Assembly (NCBI RefSeq): GCF_003391395.1
Contig: NZ_CP024190.1
Location: 4,154,001-4,218,000, forward strand
Origin: Mycobacterium marinum
GTDB lineage: Bacteria; Actinomycetota; Actinomycetes; Mycobacteriales; Mycobacteriaceae
Direction of reading: 5' to 3'
DNA length: 64,000 bases
Part shown: positions 1 to 8,838 of the stretch, piece by piece
Numbering within the stretch: position 1 is the stretch's first letter
How the letters are laid out: each line of letters starts with the position of its first letter
Notes under the pieces: model-generated
Databases searched by the model: none
What the model was told of the DNA's origin: nothing
Seen by the model: only the letters and a program-made list of their open reading frames with translations
Made by a program: the position numbers and the translations under genes

Positions 1-759
1 CTCGGCGTCGGCGGGGCTCAGGCTGATGCAGCCATGGCTGATGTTCTCCACCCCCATTGCTTGTGTCGCCCACGGAGCGGAATGCACATACAGGCCGCGG
101 CCGGTGATGCGAACGGCGTAGTCCACCGTGAGCCGATAACCGTCAGGAGCATCCACGGGTATTCCGACGCTGCTCGAATCCATGATCACCGAACGGTCTT
201 TCGACAAGACGGTGTAGGTGCCGACCGGCGTCGGATACTCCGATCTACCCATCGAGGCGGGAAGCACCCCATCTTCACCCCAATGGGGACGGTGGTGCGG
301 GGCGGGTAACCGAGGCGGCGGTTCCGCGTCGACCCCATCGATAGTCACGGTGAAGGTGTGATTTGCGATGTCGGCAATACCGAGGACCTCCGGACCCGTC
401 TTGAACTGCGAGGATACGCCGCCCACCGAGAGGGCCACGGTGCTGTGCGCCGGCCAGAATTGATCGGGAACCCACTGCACAACGTTGTTGTCGAGCCACT
501 GGTACCTACCGGTCATCGCGGGCGCCGACTTCACCGCGATGGCGCGCTCGGCCGCATGCCGGTCGGCGACCGGCCCGCTGAACGTCACCACCACGGGGTG
601 CGCAACACCCACCACCTCGCCCCGCGTGGGCCGAAGTGATGCAATCGATAAATTGCCCTGCGACCGGTTGATCCCCGCCAGACGTACGTCACCTGGCCCG
701 GCGACCACTGCCGCAGCGATCCCGATCACCACTAGAACAGACCTAACAACTGCCCGCAT
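1..759 (-). CDS. L,D-transpeptidase (YkuD family), LdtA-like, 3' end outside window
   Basis: The reading frame opens at ATG 759 and stays open to the window edge, so the C-terminus is missing. An N-terminal hydrophobic segment (about residues 5-20) suggests export or anchoring. An Ig-like domain follows (VVGVAHPVVVTF, then QWVPDQFWP), then the YkuD catalytic domain with YVHSAPW and the nucleophile motif SHGCISLSP near the edge. Enzymes of this family form 3-3 cross-links in mycobacterial peptidoglycan in the periplasm. The layout is close to what I remember of M. tuberculosis LdtA (Rv0116c). Between HTFTV and LPASMG there is an extra stretch of roughly 15 residues rich in Pro/His that I do not recall in LdtA; the frame is the same on both sides, so it is an insertion or a lineage difference, not a single frameshift. 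Confidence 0.88.
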   Translation of the reverse strand, partial: MRAVVRSVLVVIGIAAAVVAGPGDVRLAGINRSQGNLSIASLRPTRGEVVGVAHPVVVTFSGPVADRHAAERAIAVKSAPAMTGRYQWLDNNVVQWVPDQFWPAHSTVALSVGGVSSQFKTGPEVLGIADIANHTFTVTIDGVDAEPPPRLPAPHHRPHWGEDGVLPASMGRSEYPTPVGTYTVLSKDRSVIMDSSSVGIPVDAPDGYRLTVDYAVRITGRGLYVHSAPWATQAMGVENISHGCISLSPADAE

Positions 760-1106
760 CGCGTTTATCACCCTTTGAGATGACCAAATTGTCATTGTTG
801 TTTCGACGATGTTAGGGGCGACATGGCAGACGGTGCGTAAGTACGCGCGACCTGAATGGTCAAGGCTTCGACAAGATTTGGTCACAGGTGGCCGATGTGA
901 CAAATGGTCTCACCGAAACTCATCACGATGAATTGAGCTGTAGCAACGCCGCAGGACCGCGCAATCCCGGGCCCGGAGCCAACCAACAAATCGCCTCGCC
1001 TCGCGACCCAGCGAGGCTTCGCCGCCGAGTTGTTCGGCGGGCCGGCGGCTCGGCAAATTGACGTTCCCGACGCCCGCCGGGTGGCGCGAGCGTGTAGAAC
1101 GTCATT
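760..1106. other. Divergent intergenic region, no gene seen
   Basis: This lies between the start of the transpeptidase (minus) and the start of the dienelactone hydrolase (plus), so it must hold both promoters. I see no convincing open frame, repeat or clear operator in it. The short minus-strand frames here have no recognisable protein content. Confidence 0.5.
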
Positions 1107-1865
1107 GTGCACCATGTGCAAGACACCGTGTCTACCCCGGACGGCAGCTGTCCGGTGAGCCTGTTCTTACCTGATGCCTGCGAACCGGTGCCGGGCGTCG
1201 TCATGTATCCCGATGTCGGCGGATTCCGGCCGACCTTTCAGGAGATGGCGGCGACCCTGGCCGGTTTCGGCTATGCGGTGTTGCTACCCGACATGTACTA
1301 CCGCCATCGTGGCTACGCCCCATTCTCGTTGCCGTCGGCATTCACCGATCCAGGCGAGCGGGCACGGATGATGGCATTGGGAGACAGTTTGATTCCCGAC
1401 ATGATGGCCAGTGATGCCGATGCCTACTTCGACTACCTGAGTACGCGAGCAGAGGTGCGCGACAACGGGTTTGGTGTATGCGGATACTGCAGGGGCGGAC
1501 GGATCTCGATGATCGTCGCCGGACGATGTCCGGATCGTGTCGCGGCAGTCGCGTCATTCCACGGAAGTCAATTGGCTGCCGACAATCCCAACAGTCCGCA
1601 CCTGCTGGCCAGCCGGATGCGCGCGAAAGTGTATGTCGCCGCGGCAGACAACGATGAACTGTTCCCTCCGCAGCAGGCCGCAACCCTGCGCAGGGCCCTG
1701 ACCGCGGCCGGAGTGGACCACACGATCGAAACCTATGGTGCTGAACACGGATTCGCCGTTGCGGACAACCCCGGCTACGACGCCGATGCGGCCCGCCGCC
1801 ACTGGGATGCGTTGCGCGACTTCTTCGGTTCGACGCTAGGTGCCCAACCGGGCAACACCGGTTGA
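1107..1865 (+). CDS. Dienelactone hydrolase family protein
   Basis: A 252-residue alpha/beta hydrolase starting at GTG 1107. The nucleophile motif is GYCRGG with Cys128, the Cys type of nucleophile typical of dienelactone hydrolases; the acid is probably in AAADNDELF and the histidine in GAEHGF near residue 214. The N-terminal PGVVMYPDVGG strand is also typical. It is cytosolic, with no signal peptide. Dienelactone hydrolases open lactone rings in chloroaromatic or related degradation, but many mycobacterial paralogues have no known substrate, so only the family is assigned. It stands alone between a divergent gene and a convergent one. Confidence 0.9.
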   Translation: MHHVQDTVSTPDGSCPVSLFLPDACEPVPGVVMYPDVGGFRPTFQEMAATLAGFGYAVLLPDMYYRHRGYAPFSLPSAFTDPGERARMMALGDSLIPDMMASDADAYFDYLSTRAEVRDNGFGVCGYCRGGRISMIVAGRCPDRVAAVASFHGSQLAADNPNSPHLLASRMRAKVYVAAADNDELFPPQQAATLRRALTAAGVDHTIETYGAEHGFAVADNPGYDADAARRHWDALRDFFGSTLGAQPGNTG

Positions 1866-1881
1866 ATTAGACCTAAGACGC

Positions 1882-3600
1882 CTAAGACGCCCCACTGGTG
1901 TCCTTGGTCAAGTGCTGGCCGGTCTGCGGATTGACCGCGGTTTCGCCCGCCGGCAAGTTCGACAGGTCTGCCGCAATCACCGTCTGCATGTCTCCCGAGT
2001 CGGGCAGGGCCAGATGCGCGGGCGGGGACACGGCCGGCTCGAGGAGCAGATCGGCACTGTGGCGCCGCAGCGTACGGCCGCGGAAGAAGCCGGGCGAGAT
2101 CGCCCACCAGATCAACATCACCACCACGCCGAGCAGCATGGACCCCACACCGACCACCGCCACCGCGCCGAACCCGAAGATCGTGACATTGTGGCCGTTC
2201 TCGACGAGCCAATCCCGCTTCGCGTACTCGATCAGGCCGAAGATGAAGACCACCGTCAACACCACCCCGCCGGTCAGCGGCACGACGCCGCGCATGACGA
2301 AGTTGCGCAGCGACTTGGTCAGCGTCGCACGGTAGTAGTGCGCGCAGGCGTATCCGGTGAGCCCGTAGTAGAACGCGATCACCAACCCAACCGAACCGAT
2401 CAGTGCGCTCAGCAGGTTGCGGCTGACCAGCGTGAACAGCACATAGAACAGGATCGACACCGCTCCCATCGCGATCGTCGACACGGTGGGCGTGAGGTAG
2501 CGAGGGTGGATTTTGGCGAACGACGCGGGCAGTGCCTTGTACACCGCCATCGACAGCGTGGTGCGCGCCGTGGGCAGGATTGTGGTCTGCGTCGAGGCCG
2601 ACGCGGAGGTCAGGATCGACGCCGAGAGCAACAGCAGCCCGATCTTGCCGAGGACGCCGTCGCCGAACAAGGCCGGCCCGACCGCGGCGAAGACATCGTT
2701 GGAATTGTCCGGATTTCCCAGTCCGATGCCGTCGACGCCGACACCGGCGAAGGCGATGCTCGCCACCGTGACCACCGCATAGGTGGCCAGCAGCAGAAAC
2801 GTTGAGATCACCGCCGCACGCCCGGGGGTGCGGCCGGGGTCATCGGTCTCCTCGTTACATGCCACCGCGGTGTCAAAGCCCCAGTAGATGAAGATGGTGA
2901 TGAGCAACGCCGGCGCCATTTGGGTGCCAAAGTCCAAACCGCTGGGCCACAACCAGGACAACGAGGGCCGCAACGAGCCCACATCGCCATGATTGGTGTA
3001 GACCCTGGCCAGCGCGACAGCCGCCACAGCGACCAGCACAACGAGTTCCACCGATAGCAACACGTACTGCATCCGCGCAGAGACGTCGGTGCCTCGATAG
3101 CAGATGTAGGTCATCACCACGATCCAGGCGACGCCCGCGACCGTGGACCACAACGTGCTGTGCGCCAGGTTGCTCGCCGACTGCCAACCAAGCTCGCCGA
3201 CGAACGTAAAGGAATACGCACCGGCGATTTGCGCCAAGTTGGCCATCACGATCACGTCGGCGGCGATGATGCCCCAGCCCCCGAGCCACCCGGTAACCGG
3301 CCCGAAGGCCCGCGATGCCCAGGTGAAGGTCGTCCCGCAATCGGGTTCGGCCTTGTTGAGCTCCTGGTAGGCGACGGCGATCATGTACATCGGGATGAAC
3401 GAGAGCAGCACGATCGCCGGCGCCTTGACGCCGCAAAGCAACTCGCCGCGGCTTGCCACGATGAGTCCCAACGTCGCCGCCAGACTGTAGGCGGGTGCCG
3501 TGGAGGCCGTACCGATAACAACACTGGATAGCAGCCCCACGGCGCCACCTTTGAGACCCTTGCCTTCCACCGCGACGCTCGTGGCCTCACCCTGGCTCAC
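1882..3600 (-). CDS. APC superfamily amino acid/polyamine permease
   Basis: An integral inner-membrane transporter of about 572 residues with roughly twelve hydrophobic segments. The N-terminal GLLSSVVIGTASTAPAYS is the usual first helix of APC permeases. A longer frame extends to 3657, but GTG 3600 has an AAGGAG Shine-Dalgarno about five bases upstream, so I take it as the start. It is the last gene of a minus-strand group with a saccharopine-dehydrogenase-like enzyme and an aldehyde dehydrogenase. That context points to uptake of a polyamine, diamine or amino acid consumed by the cluster; the substrate itself is inferred. Confidence 0.88.
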   Translation of the reverse strand: MSQGEATSVAVEGKGLKGGAVGLLSSVVIGTASTAPAYSLAATLGLIVASRGELLCGVKAPAIVLLSFIPMYMIAVAYQELNKAEPDCGTTFTWASRAFGPVTGWLGGWGIIAADVIVMANLAQIAGAYSFTFVGELGWQSASNLAHSTLWSTVAGVAWIVVMTYICYRGTDVSARMQYVLLSVELVVLVAVAAVALARVYTNHGDVGSLRPSLSWLWPSGLDFGTQMAPALLITIFIYWGFDTAVACNEETDDPGRTPGRAAVISTFLLLATYAVVTVASIAFAGVGVDGIGLGNPDNSNDVFAAVGPALFGDGVLGKIGLLLLSASILTSASASTQTTILPTARTTLSMAVYKALPASFAKIHPRYLTPTVSTIAMGAVSILFYVLFTLVSRNLLSALIGSVGLVIAFYYGLTGYACAHYYRATLTKSLRNFVMRGVVPLTGGVVLTVVFIFGLIEYAKRDWLVENGHNVTIFGFGAVAVVGVGSMLLGVVVMLIWWAISPGFFRGRTLRRHSADLLLEPAVSPPAHLALPDSGDMQTVIAADLSNLPAGETAVNPQTGQHLTKDTSGAS

Positions 3601-3740
3601 ACAATCTCCTTCGATCGGTTGATGGCTGGTCTTCTTGTCAGCGTCAAGGTGCCCCACTATCGAGGATGTGGCAACTCGAAACCGGATCTGGGCGCGTCAC
3701 CATGCCGACCGGCGAGTCGCCGGCGGTCGCGGCTTGGCGA

Positions 3741-4973
3741 TCAACTCCTGGCAGGTACCTCCTGAAGGCCCCACGGCGCCCCGTAGGCACTCAGCAGCTC
3801 GAGGAAGGGCACCGCGTCGAACGCTTCCGGACCCAGCACTCCCCTGCCGCTCCAGGTGCCACTGGCCAACAGTTCCAGCGCCACAACGGGGTTGATCGCG
3901 GTTTGCCAGACCACACACTGGTGTCCGTATTCGTTCATCGACCATTGGTTGTCGACGACGTGATACAGATAGGTCGAGCGCGGGTTGCCGTCCTTGCCGG
4001 TTCCGGTCACCCACAACCCCGCGCATGTCTTGCCGTGCATCTTCGGCCCCAGCGTGGCGGGATCGGGCAGGCAGGCGGCGACCACATCGCGCGGGCTGAC
4101 TTGCACGCCACCGACGGTGATCTTCTCGGTGCGATCCAGACCCAGCTTGCGCAGCGTCTTGAGCACTTCGATGAACTCGGTACCCAGACCGTATTTGAAG
4201 GTGGCGCGCTTGGCTTTGACCCAGCGGGGCATCAGCAGCACTTCCTCGTGCTCCACGTTGACGCATTCCACCGGTCCGATCCCGTCTGGGAAGTCGAAAA
4301 CCTCTGGTTCGCTGAAGGGTTCGGTAACGAACCAGCCACGATCGTGCTCCCAGATCACCGGCGGGTTCAGGCACTCTTCGATGGTGGTCCAGATCGAGAA
4401 CGACGGCGCAAAGTCATACCCGTCCACGGTCAGGTTCGCGCCGTCGCGAGTCCCCAGTTCGTCGATGTCGGTGAACAGGTGATCGGCGGCGTAGCGGGCA
4501 AACACATCGGAAAGCCCCGGCTCGACTCCCATTCCCACCAGCGCGAGCCGATCCGCGGCCCGCCATTGGTCGTCGGCGGCGAACTGCTCGTCACCGAGCT
4601 TGACCCCGGTCAGTTGGTAGGGCTGTTCGGGATGGCGCTGAGACAGGCTCATCGCCATGTCCAGGTAGTCGGCCCCGGCGGCCAGCGCCCCTTCGAAGAT
4701 CGGCATCACGAATCGCGGGTCGACCGCATTGACTACGTGGGTGATCTGATGACGGCGCACCGCGGCGGCTACCGCGTCCGCAGATCCGGCATCAAGAGCG
4801 GCTGAGCAGAACCGCGCATCGGCCACCGCCTGCGCGGCACGGCTGGCCCGCGCCTCGTCGTAGTCACAGACCACCACATGTTCGAAGAAGCTGCGGCGCG
4901 CGGCAATCGCGCAGAATGCCGAGCCCACGCCGCCAGCGCCGACCAACAAGATGCGCATCGGTGTCGTCGTCAC
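3741..4973 (-). CDS. Saccharopine dehydrogenase-like NAD(P)-dependent oxidoreductase
   Basis: 410 residues from GTG 4973, with a possible ATG five codons later. The N-terminal Rossmann motif RILLVGAGGVGSAF is followed by the VVCDYDEARA strand that ends in the acidic residue contacting the cofactor ribose. The family includes saccharopine dehydrogenase and carboxynorspermidine synthase, which make or break a secondary amine between an amino acid and an aldehyde. It sits between the aldehyde dehydrogenase and the permease on the same strand, so a role in polyamine or omega-amino acid metabolism is likely. The 274 bases upstream of it hold no gene. The exact reaction is not determined by the sequence. 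Confidence 0.85.
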   Translation of the reverse strand: MTTTPMRILLVGAGGVGSAFCAIAARRSFFEHVVVCDYDEARASRAAQAVADARFCSAALDAGSADAVAAAVRRHQITHVVNAVDPRFVMPIFEGALAAGADYLDMAMSLSQRHPEQPYQLTGVKLGDEQFAADDQWRAADRLALVGMGVEPGLSDVFARYAADHLFTDIDELGTRDGANLTVDGYDFAPSFSIWTTIEECLNPPVIWEHDRGWFVTEPFSEPEVFDFPDGIGPVECVNVEHEEVLLMPRWVKAKRATFKYGLGTEFIEVLKTLRKLGLDRTEKITVGGVQVSPRDVVAACLPDPATLGPKMHGKTCAGLWVTGTGKDGNPRSTYLYHVVDNQWSMNEYGHQCVVWQTAINPVVALELLASGTWSGRGVLGPEAFDAVPFLELLSAYGAPWGLQEVPARS

Positions 4974-5247
4974 TGTGAAACCACCGCCACTGAGTATGTA
5001 ACTGGCGCTTCGACATTAGCCACGCTGTATCCAGACCTTTCTGACCAGCCCGCGGTATCGGGCAGATTCGGCATGCTCGGCGTTCACCGGGCACGTGGGA
5101 TGCATTGCTTAGATCGGTTCTGCGGCATCACATCCGCGCTTGCCCACCCGCGGCGGGCACGATTCATCAATCCCCACTCTCCGTGTCAAGCTGAATCGGG
5201 CTGGTCGGATCGCCCCGGTCCAGTAAACCGTCGGGCGATCGCAAGAA

Positions 5248-6738
5248 CTAGATTCGCGTGGAAAAGATTGTTCGATGCCAAGGCTTTTCGGCGACACCAG
5301 TGATGTCGCTCATGACGTGCTTGATGGTGAGGTACTCCTCGAACGAGTACTCGGACATGTCTTTTCCGAACCCGGACGCCGCCACGCCGCCGTGCGGCAT
5401 CTCGCTGACGATCGGAATGTGATCATTGATCCATACGCAGCCCGCCGAGATCTCTCGCGAGGCCCGTTGCGCCCGGTAGACATCGCGGGTCCATGCCGAT
5501 GCGGCCAACCCGTAGTCGGTGTCGTTTGCCTGTCGCAGCGCGTCGTCGTCGCCGTCGTGCGCACGCACCGTGAGTACCGGGCCGAAGATCTCTTCGCGGT
5601 AGGCCTGTGACTGTTCGCCGACGTCGGCCAGCAGCGTCGGCAGATAAAAGGCACCGGCCAAATCCGGAATCCGGCCACCCACCACGATGCGGGCTCCCTG
5701 CGCCGGAGCCTTGGCCACGATGTCGGCCACCCGGTCACGATGGGCGAGCGAGATGAGCGGCCCGATGTCGGTGTCGGGGTCCATGGGGTCGCCGATCACG
5801 ACCGTCGACATCACGTCGGCCACCCCGGCCACGAAGTCGTGGTACAGCTCGCGCGCGACGATGGCACGGGTCGCCGCTGTGCAGTCCTGCCCCGAGTTGA
5901 TCAGCGCGCCGGCCACCGCTCCTTGTATCGCGGCATCCAGGTCAGCGTCGTCGAACACGACAAACGGGGCCTTGCCTCCGAGCTCGAGCTGGGTGCGGCG
6001 GCCGTGCGTGGCCGCGGCGGCCATCACCTTGCGCCCCACCGCGGTGGACCCGGTGAAGGTGACCAGGTCGACGCCGGGGTGAGCGGCCAGTGCCGCCCCC
6101 ACGTCGACGCCCAGCCCCGTCACGACGTTCAGCACGCCATCGGGCAGACCGGCCTCGGCGGCCAGCCGCGCCAGGGTCAGCGTGGTGAGCGGGGTGAGTT
6201 CGCTCGGCTTGATGACGACGGTGCACCCGGCCGCCAACGCCGGCATTACCTTCCACACCGCCATCTGCAGCGGGTAATTCCACGGCGTGATGGTGGCTAC
6301 CACGCCGATCGCCTCACGGCGGATGCTCGAGGTGTGATCGGCGGAGTATTCGGCGGTGGCCTGACCCGGCAAACGCCGTGCGGCGCCGGCGAAGAACCGG
6401 ATGTTGTCGACGCTGCCGGGCACGTCAAATTCCTCGGCCAGCCGTAGTGGCTTGCCGGTCTGGCACACCTCTTCGGCGATCAGTTCGGGTGCGCGCTGCT
6501 CGAGTAAGTCCGCAAGCTTGGCCAGCACGGCGGAGCGTTCGGCCGGCGTCACGCCGGCCCATTGGGGCAGGGCACGTCGCGCCGCTACGACAGCGCGGTC
6601 GACGTCGGCCGGTGTGGCCAGGGCCAGCTCGGCGATGGTTTCCTGATTCGCGGGGTTGATTACCGCATGTTGGCGCCCGCCCGTGCTGTGAGCTGCACCG
6701 TTAATCCAACTTCCGGCCACCGACACAGTCGTTGTCAT
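5248..6738 (-). CDS. Aldehyde dehydrogenase, gamma-aminobutyraldehyde dehydrogenase type
   Basis: 496 residues from ATG 6738. A longer frame reaches 6888 but would run back past the divergent promoter and into the Lrp gene's start, so it is rejected. The protein shows the ALDH signatures TPWNYPLQMAVWK (cofactor pocket), LELGGKAPFVVFDDAD (general base Glu) and NSGQDCTAATR with catalytic Cys286. The NSGQDC form is the one seen in aminobutyraldehyde/betaine-type ALDHs. It probably oxidises the aminoaldehyde released by the aminotransferase encoded on the other side of the divergent promoter. It is cytosolic. Confidence 0.9.
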   Translation of the reverse strand: MTTTVSVAGSWINGAAHSTGGRQHAVINPANQETIAELALATPADVDRAVVAARRALPQWAGVTPAERSAVLAKLADLLEQRAPELIAEEVCQTGKPLRLAEEFDVPGSVDNIRFFAGAARRLPGQATAEYSADHTSSIRREAIGVVATITPWNYPLQMAVWKVMPALAAGCTVVIKPSELTPLTTLTLARLAAEAGLPDGVLNVVTGLGVDVGAALAAHPGVDLVTFTGSTAVGRKVMAAAATHGRRTQLELGGKAPFVVFDDADLDAAIQGAVAGALINSGQDCTAATRAIVARELYHDFVAGVADVMSTVVIGDPMDPDTDIGPLISLAHRDRVADIVAKAPAQGARIVVGGRIPDLAGAFYLPTLLADVGEQSQAYREEIFGPVLTVRAHDGDDDALRQANDTDYGLAASAWTRDVYRAQRASREISAGCVWINDHIPIVSEMPHGGVAASGFGKDMSEYSFEEYLTIKHVMSDITGVAEKPWHRTIFSTRI

Positions 6739-6859
6739 GGCGATAAGATATCGGACCACGTGCGGTTCCGCTACGCATTCCGCAATTTGTATCGGATTTC
6801 GCACCGATTTCAGTGGTTGAGCTATACATATTCCACTAATTTCGTGCATACTGTCTGCC
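6739..6859. promoter_or_regulatory. Divergent promoter region, aldehyde dehydrogenase / Lrp regulator
   Basis: 121 bases separate the two divergent starts. The segment is clearly more AT-rich than its surroundings (around 6780-6845), as expected for promoters and for Lrp/AsnC binding. Lrp-family regulators usually control the adjacent divergent gene and themselves. I do not see a perfect operator, so the binding site is inferred. Confidence 0.5.
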
Positions 6860-7375
6860 ATGACTAGTTCTGGCGCACCGGTTGGCAATCAACCGGAACA
6901 GCTGCGCCCGACTGGCCTGGGGGCGGCCACGCAGCTCGATGACCTCTCCAAGGCGATCATCAAGGAGCTGCAGGAAGACGGTCGGCGTTCCTACTCGGCG
7001 ATCGCCAAGACGGTCGGGCTCTCGGAGGCCGCGGTCCGCCAGCGCGTGCAGCGATTGATCGAGACCGAAGTAATGCAGATCGTGGCCGTCACCGACCCGA
7101 TCCAACTCGGATTCGCCCGCCAGGCGCTGATCGGTATCCGCGCCACCGGCGACACCACCAAACTCGCGCAGCAGTTGGCAGCTATTCCCGCGATCGACTA
7201 TGTCGTACTGACCGCGGGAACATTCGATGTGATCGCCGAACTGGTCTGCAAAGACGACGGCGATCTGCTCGATCTGCTGAATCTGGAAATCAGAGCGCTG
7301 CCCGGAGTTCTCTCGACCGAGACACTTGTTTACCTGAAACTCGTTAAACAGCAATACAATTGGGGAGTCAAATGA
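6860..7375 (+). CDS. Lrp/AsnC family transcriptional regulator
   Basis: 171 residues from ATG 6860. An N-terminal helix-turn-helix (LDDLSKAIIKELQEDGRRSY, then SAIAKTVGLSEAAVRQRVQRL) is followed by the RAM/AsnC ligand domain (from about residue 80, including VLTAGTFDVIAEL). It is divergent from the aldehyde dehydrogenase and its TGA overlaps the ATG of the aminotransferase, so regulator and aminotransferase are translationally coupled. This layout is common for Lrp regulators that sense the amino acid or amine degraded by their neighbours. Confidence 0.93.
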   Translation: MTSSGAPVGNQPEQLRPTGLGAATQLDDLSKAIIKELQEDGRRSYSAIAKTVGLSEAAVRQRVQRLIETEVMQIVAVTDPIQLGFARQALIGIRATGDTTKLAQQLAAIPAIDYVVLTAGTFDVIAELVCKDDGDLLDLLNLEIRALPGVLSTETLVYLKLVKQQYNWGVK

Positions 7376-8727
7376 CTGAACTGTCCGCCAAGGCCAACCG
7401 CCACCTGTGGGGGCATTTCGCCCGTCACGGCGCCGGGATCACGCCCCCCATCATCACCCGCGGTGAGGGCGTCACAATCTGGGACGACCGCGGCAACAGC
7501 TACCTCGATGGACTGTCGGGGCTGTTCGTCGTGCAGGCCGGCCACGGCCGCACCGAACTCGCGGAGGCCGCCGCCAAGCAAGCCGAAACGCTGGCCTTCT
7601 TCCCGCTGTGGTCCTACGCCACCCCGACCGCGATAGAGCTCGCCGAGCGCGTCGCGCACTATGCGCCCGGCGATCTCAACCGGGTGTTTTTCACCACCGG
7701 CGGCGGCGAGGCCGTCGAGTCCGCGTGGAAACTGGCCAAGCAGTACTTCAAGGAAACCGGCAAACCCGGTAAGTACAAGGCCATTTCGCGATCCACCGCG
7801 TACCACGGCACGCCGCATGGCGCGCTGGCCATCACCGGATTGCCGGCGTTCAAGGCGCCGTTCGAGCCGCTCACCCCCGGCGGCGTGCGGATTCCGAACA
7901 CCAACTTCTACCGCGCCCCCGCACCGTATGCAGACGACTCGAAGGAGTTCGGCCTGTGGGCGGCCAACCGAATCGCCGAGGCGATTGAGTTCGAGGGGCC
8001 CGACACGGTCGCGGCCGTCTTCCTCGAGCCGGTGCAGAACGCGGGCGGTTGCTTCCCGCCGCCGCCCGGGTACTTCGAACGGGTCCGCGAAATCTGCGAC
8101 GAGTACGACGTGCTGCTGGTCTCCGACGAGGTGATCTGCGCCTTCGGTCGGATCGGATCGATGTTCGCGTGCAACGACTTTGGCTATGTCCCCGACATCA
8201 TCACCTGCGCCAAGGGCATGACCTCCGGGTACTCGCCGATCGGCGCGATGGTCGCCAGCGACCGACTGTTCGAGCCGTTCAACGACGGCAAGACGACGTT
8301 TGCGCATGGCTACACGTTCGGTGGGCACCCGGTGTCCTCCGCGGTGGCGCTGGCCAACCTGGACATCTTCGAGCGGGAAGGCCTCAACGACCACGTCAAG
8401 CAGAACGCGCCCGCGTTCCGCACCACGCTGGAGAAGCTGCTCGACCTGCCGATCGTCGGCGATGTCCGCGGCGAGGGATTCTTCTACGGCATCGAGCTGG
8501 TCAAGGACAAGGACACCAAGGCGACCTTCAGCGATGAGGAAAGTGAGCGGCTGCTGCGCGGCTTCCTGTCCTCGGCACTGCTGGAAGCCGGGCTTTACTG
8601 CCGCGCCGACGACCGTGGGGACCCAGTGGTGCAGCTGGCTCCGCCGCTGATCAGTGGCCAGCAGGAGTTCGACAAGATGGAGCAGATCCTGCGCGGGGTG
8701 CTTACCGAGGCCTGGAGCCGACTCTAA
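7372..8727 (+). CDS. Class III aminotransferase (aspartate aminotransferase family, putrescine/omega-amine type)
   Basis: 451 residues starting at ATG 7372, which shares bases with the TGA of the regulator (ATGA overlap); a TTG start at 7360 is possible but less likely. Fold type I PLP enzyme: GGGEAVESAWKLA near residue 110, LLVSDEVICAFGR for the PLP ring Asp, and the Schiff-base lysine K281 in CAKGMTSGYSP. Class III enzymes of this type move the terminal amine of a diamine or beta/omega-amino acid to pyruvate or 2-oxoglutarate. With the aldehyde dehydrogenase, Lrp regulator and permease it makes a catabolic unit. The substrate is inferred from context only. Confidence 0.92.
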   Translation: MTELSAKANRHLWGHFARHGAGITPPIITRGEGVTIWDDRGNSYLDGLSGLFVVQAGHGRTELAEAAAKQAETLAFFPLWSYATPTAIELAERVAHYAPGDLNRVFFTTGGGEAVESAWKLAKQYFKETGKPGKYKAISRSTAYHGTPHGALAITGLPAFKAPFEPLTPGGVRIPNTNFYRAPAPYADDSKEFGLWAANRIAEAIEFEGPDTVAAVFLEPVQNAGGCFPPPPGYFERVREICDEYDVLLVSDEVICAFGRIGSMFACNDFGYVPDIITCAKGMTSGYSPIGAMVASDRLFEPFNDGKTTFAHGYTFGGHPVSSAVALANLDIFEREGLNDHVKQNAPAFRTTLEKLLDLPIVGDVRGEGFFYGIELVKDKDTKATFSDEESERLLRGFLSSALLEAGLYCRADDRGDPVVQLAPPLISGQQEFDKMEQILRGVLTEAWSRL

Positions 8728-8736
8728 GTCGGCTCC
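8714..8736 (+). terminator. Small hairpin across the aminotransferase stop codon
   Basis: GGAGCCGAC (8714-8722) and its exact complement (8728-8736) flank a 5-base loop holding part of the stop codon. It is followed at once by the larger hairpin at 8739-8798. It may add to termination or mRNA 3' end stability. Confidence 0.5.
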
Positions 8737-8738
8737 CC

Positions 8739-8798
8739 GCGAGCAGACGCAAAATCGCACGGAGCCGCGAACCGCGGCGCGATTTTGCGTCTGCTCGC
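8739..8798. terminator. Perfect 20-bp inverted repeat between convergent genes
   Basis: The arm GCGAGCAGACGCAAAATCGC (8739-8758) is repeated as an exact reverse complement at 8779-8798, around a 20-base spacer. It lies between the convergent aminotransferase and LLM oxidoreductase, so it is well placed as a bidirectional terminator. No U-run follows, which is usual in mycobacteria. I recall near-identical intergenic repeats in other mycobacterial genomes, which I cannot check here. Confidence 0.7.
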
Positions 8799-8838
8799 GC
8801 AAGAAACTCGCGCAAGGGACTGGGCCCTCCCGGTACCT

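Noticed and set aside
1840..2805. 321-codon plus-strand frame opposite the permease
   Set aside because: His/Arg/Gln-rich shadow of a clear membrane protein.
3666..4805. 379-codon open frame on the plus strand
   Set aside because: It is antisense to the saccharopine-dehydrogenase-like gene; Arg/His/Gly-rich composition and no domain. High-GC shadow.
7330..8802. 490-codon open frame on the minus strand
   Set aside because: Antisense to the aminotransferase, which has complete motifs; the frame has no protein character.
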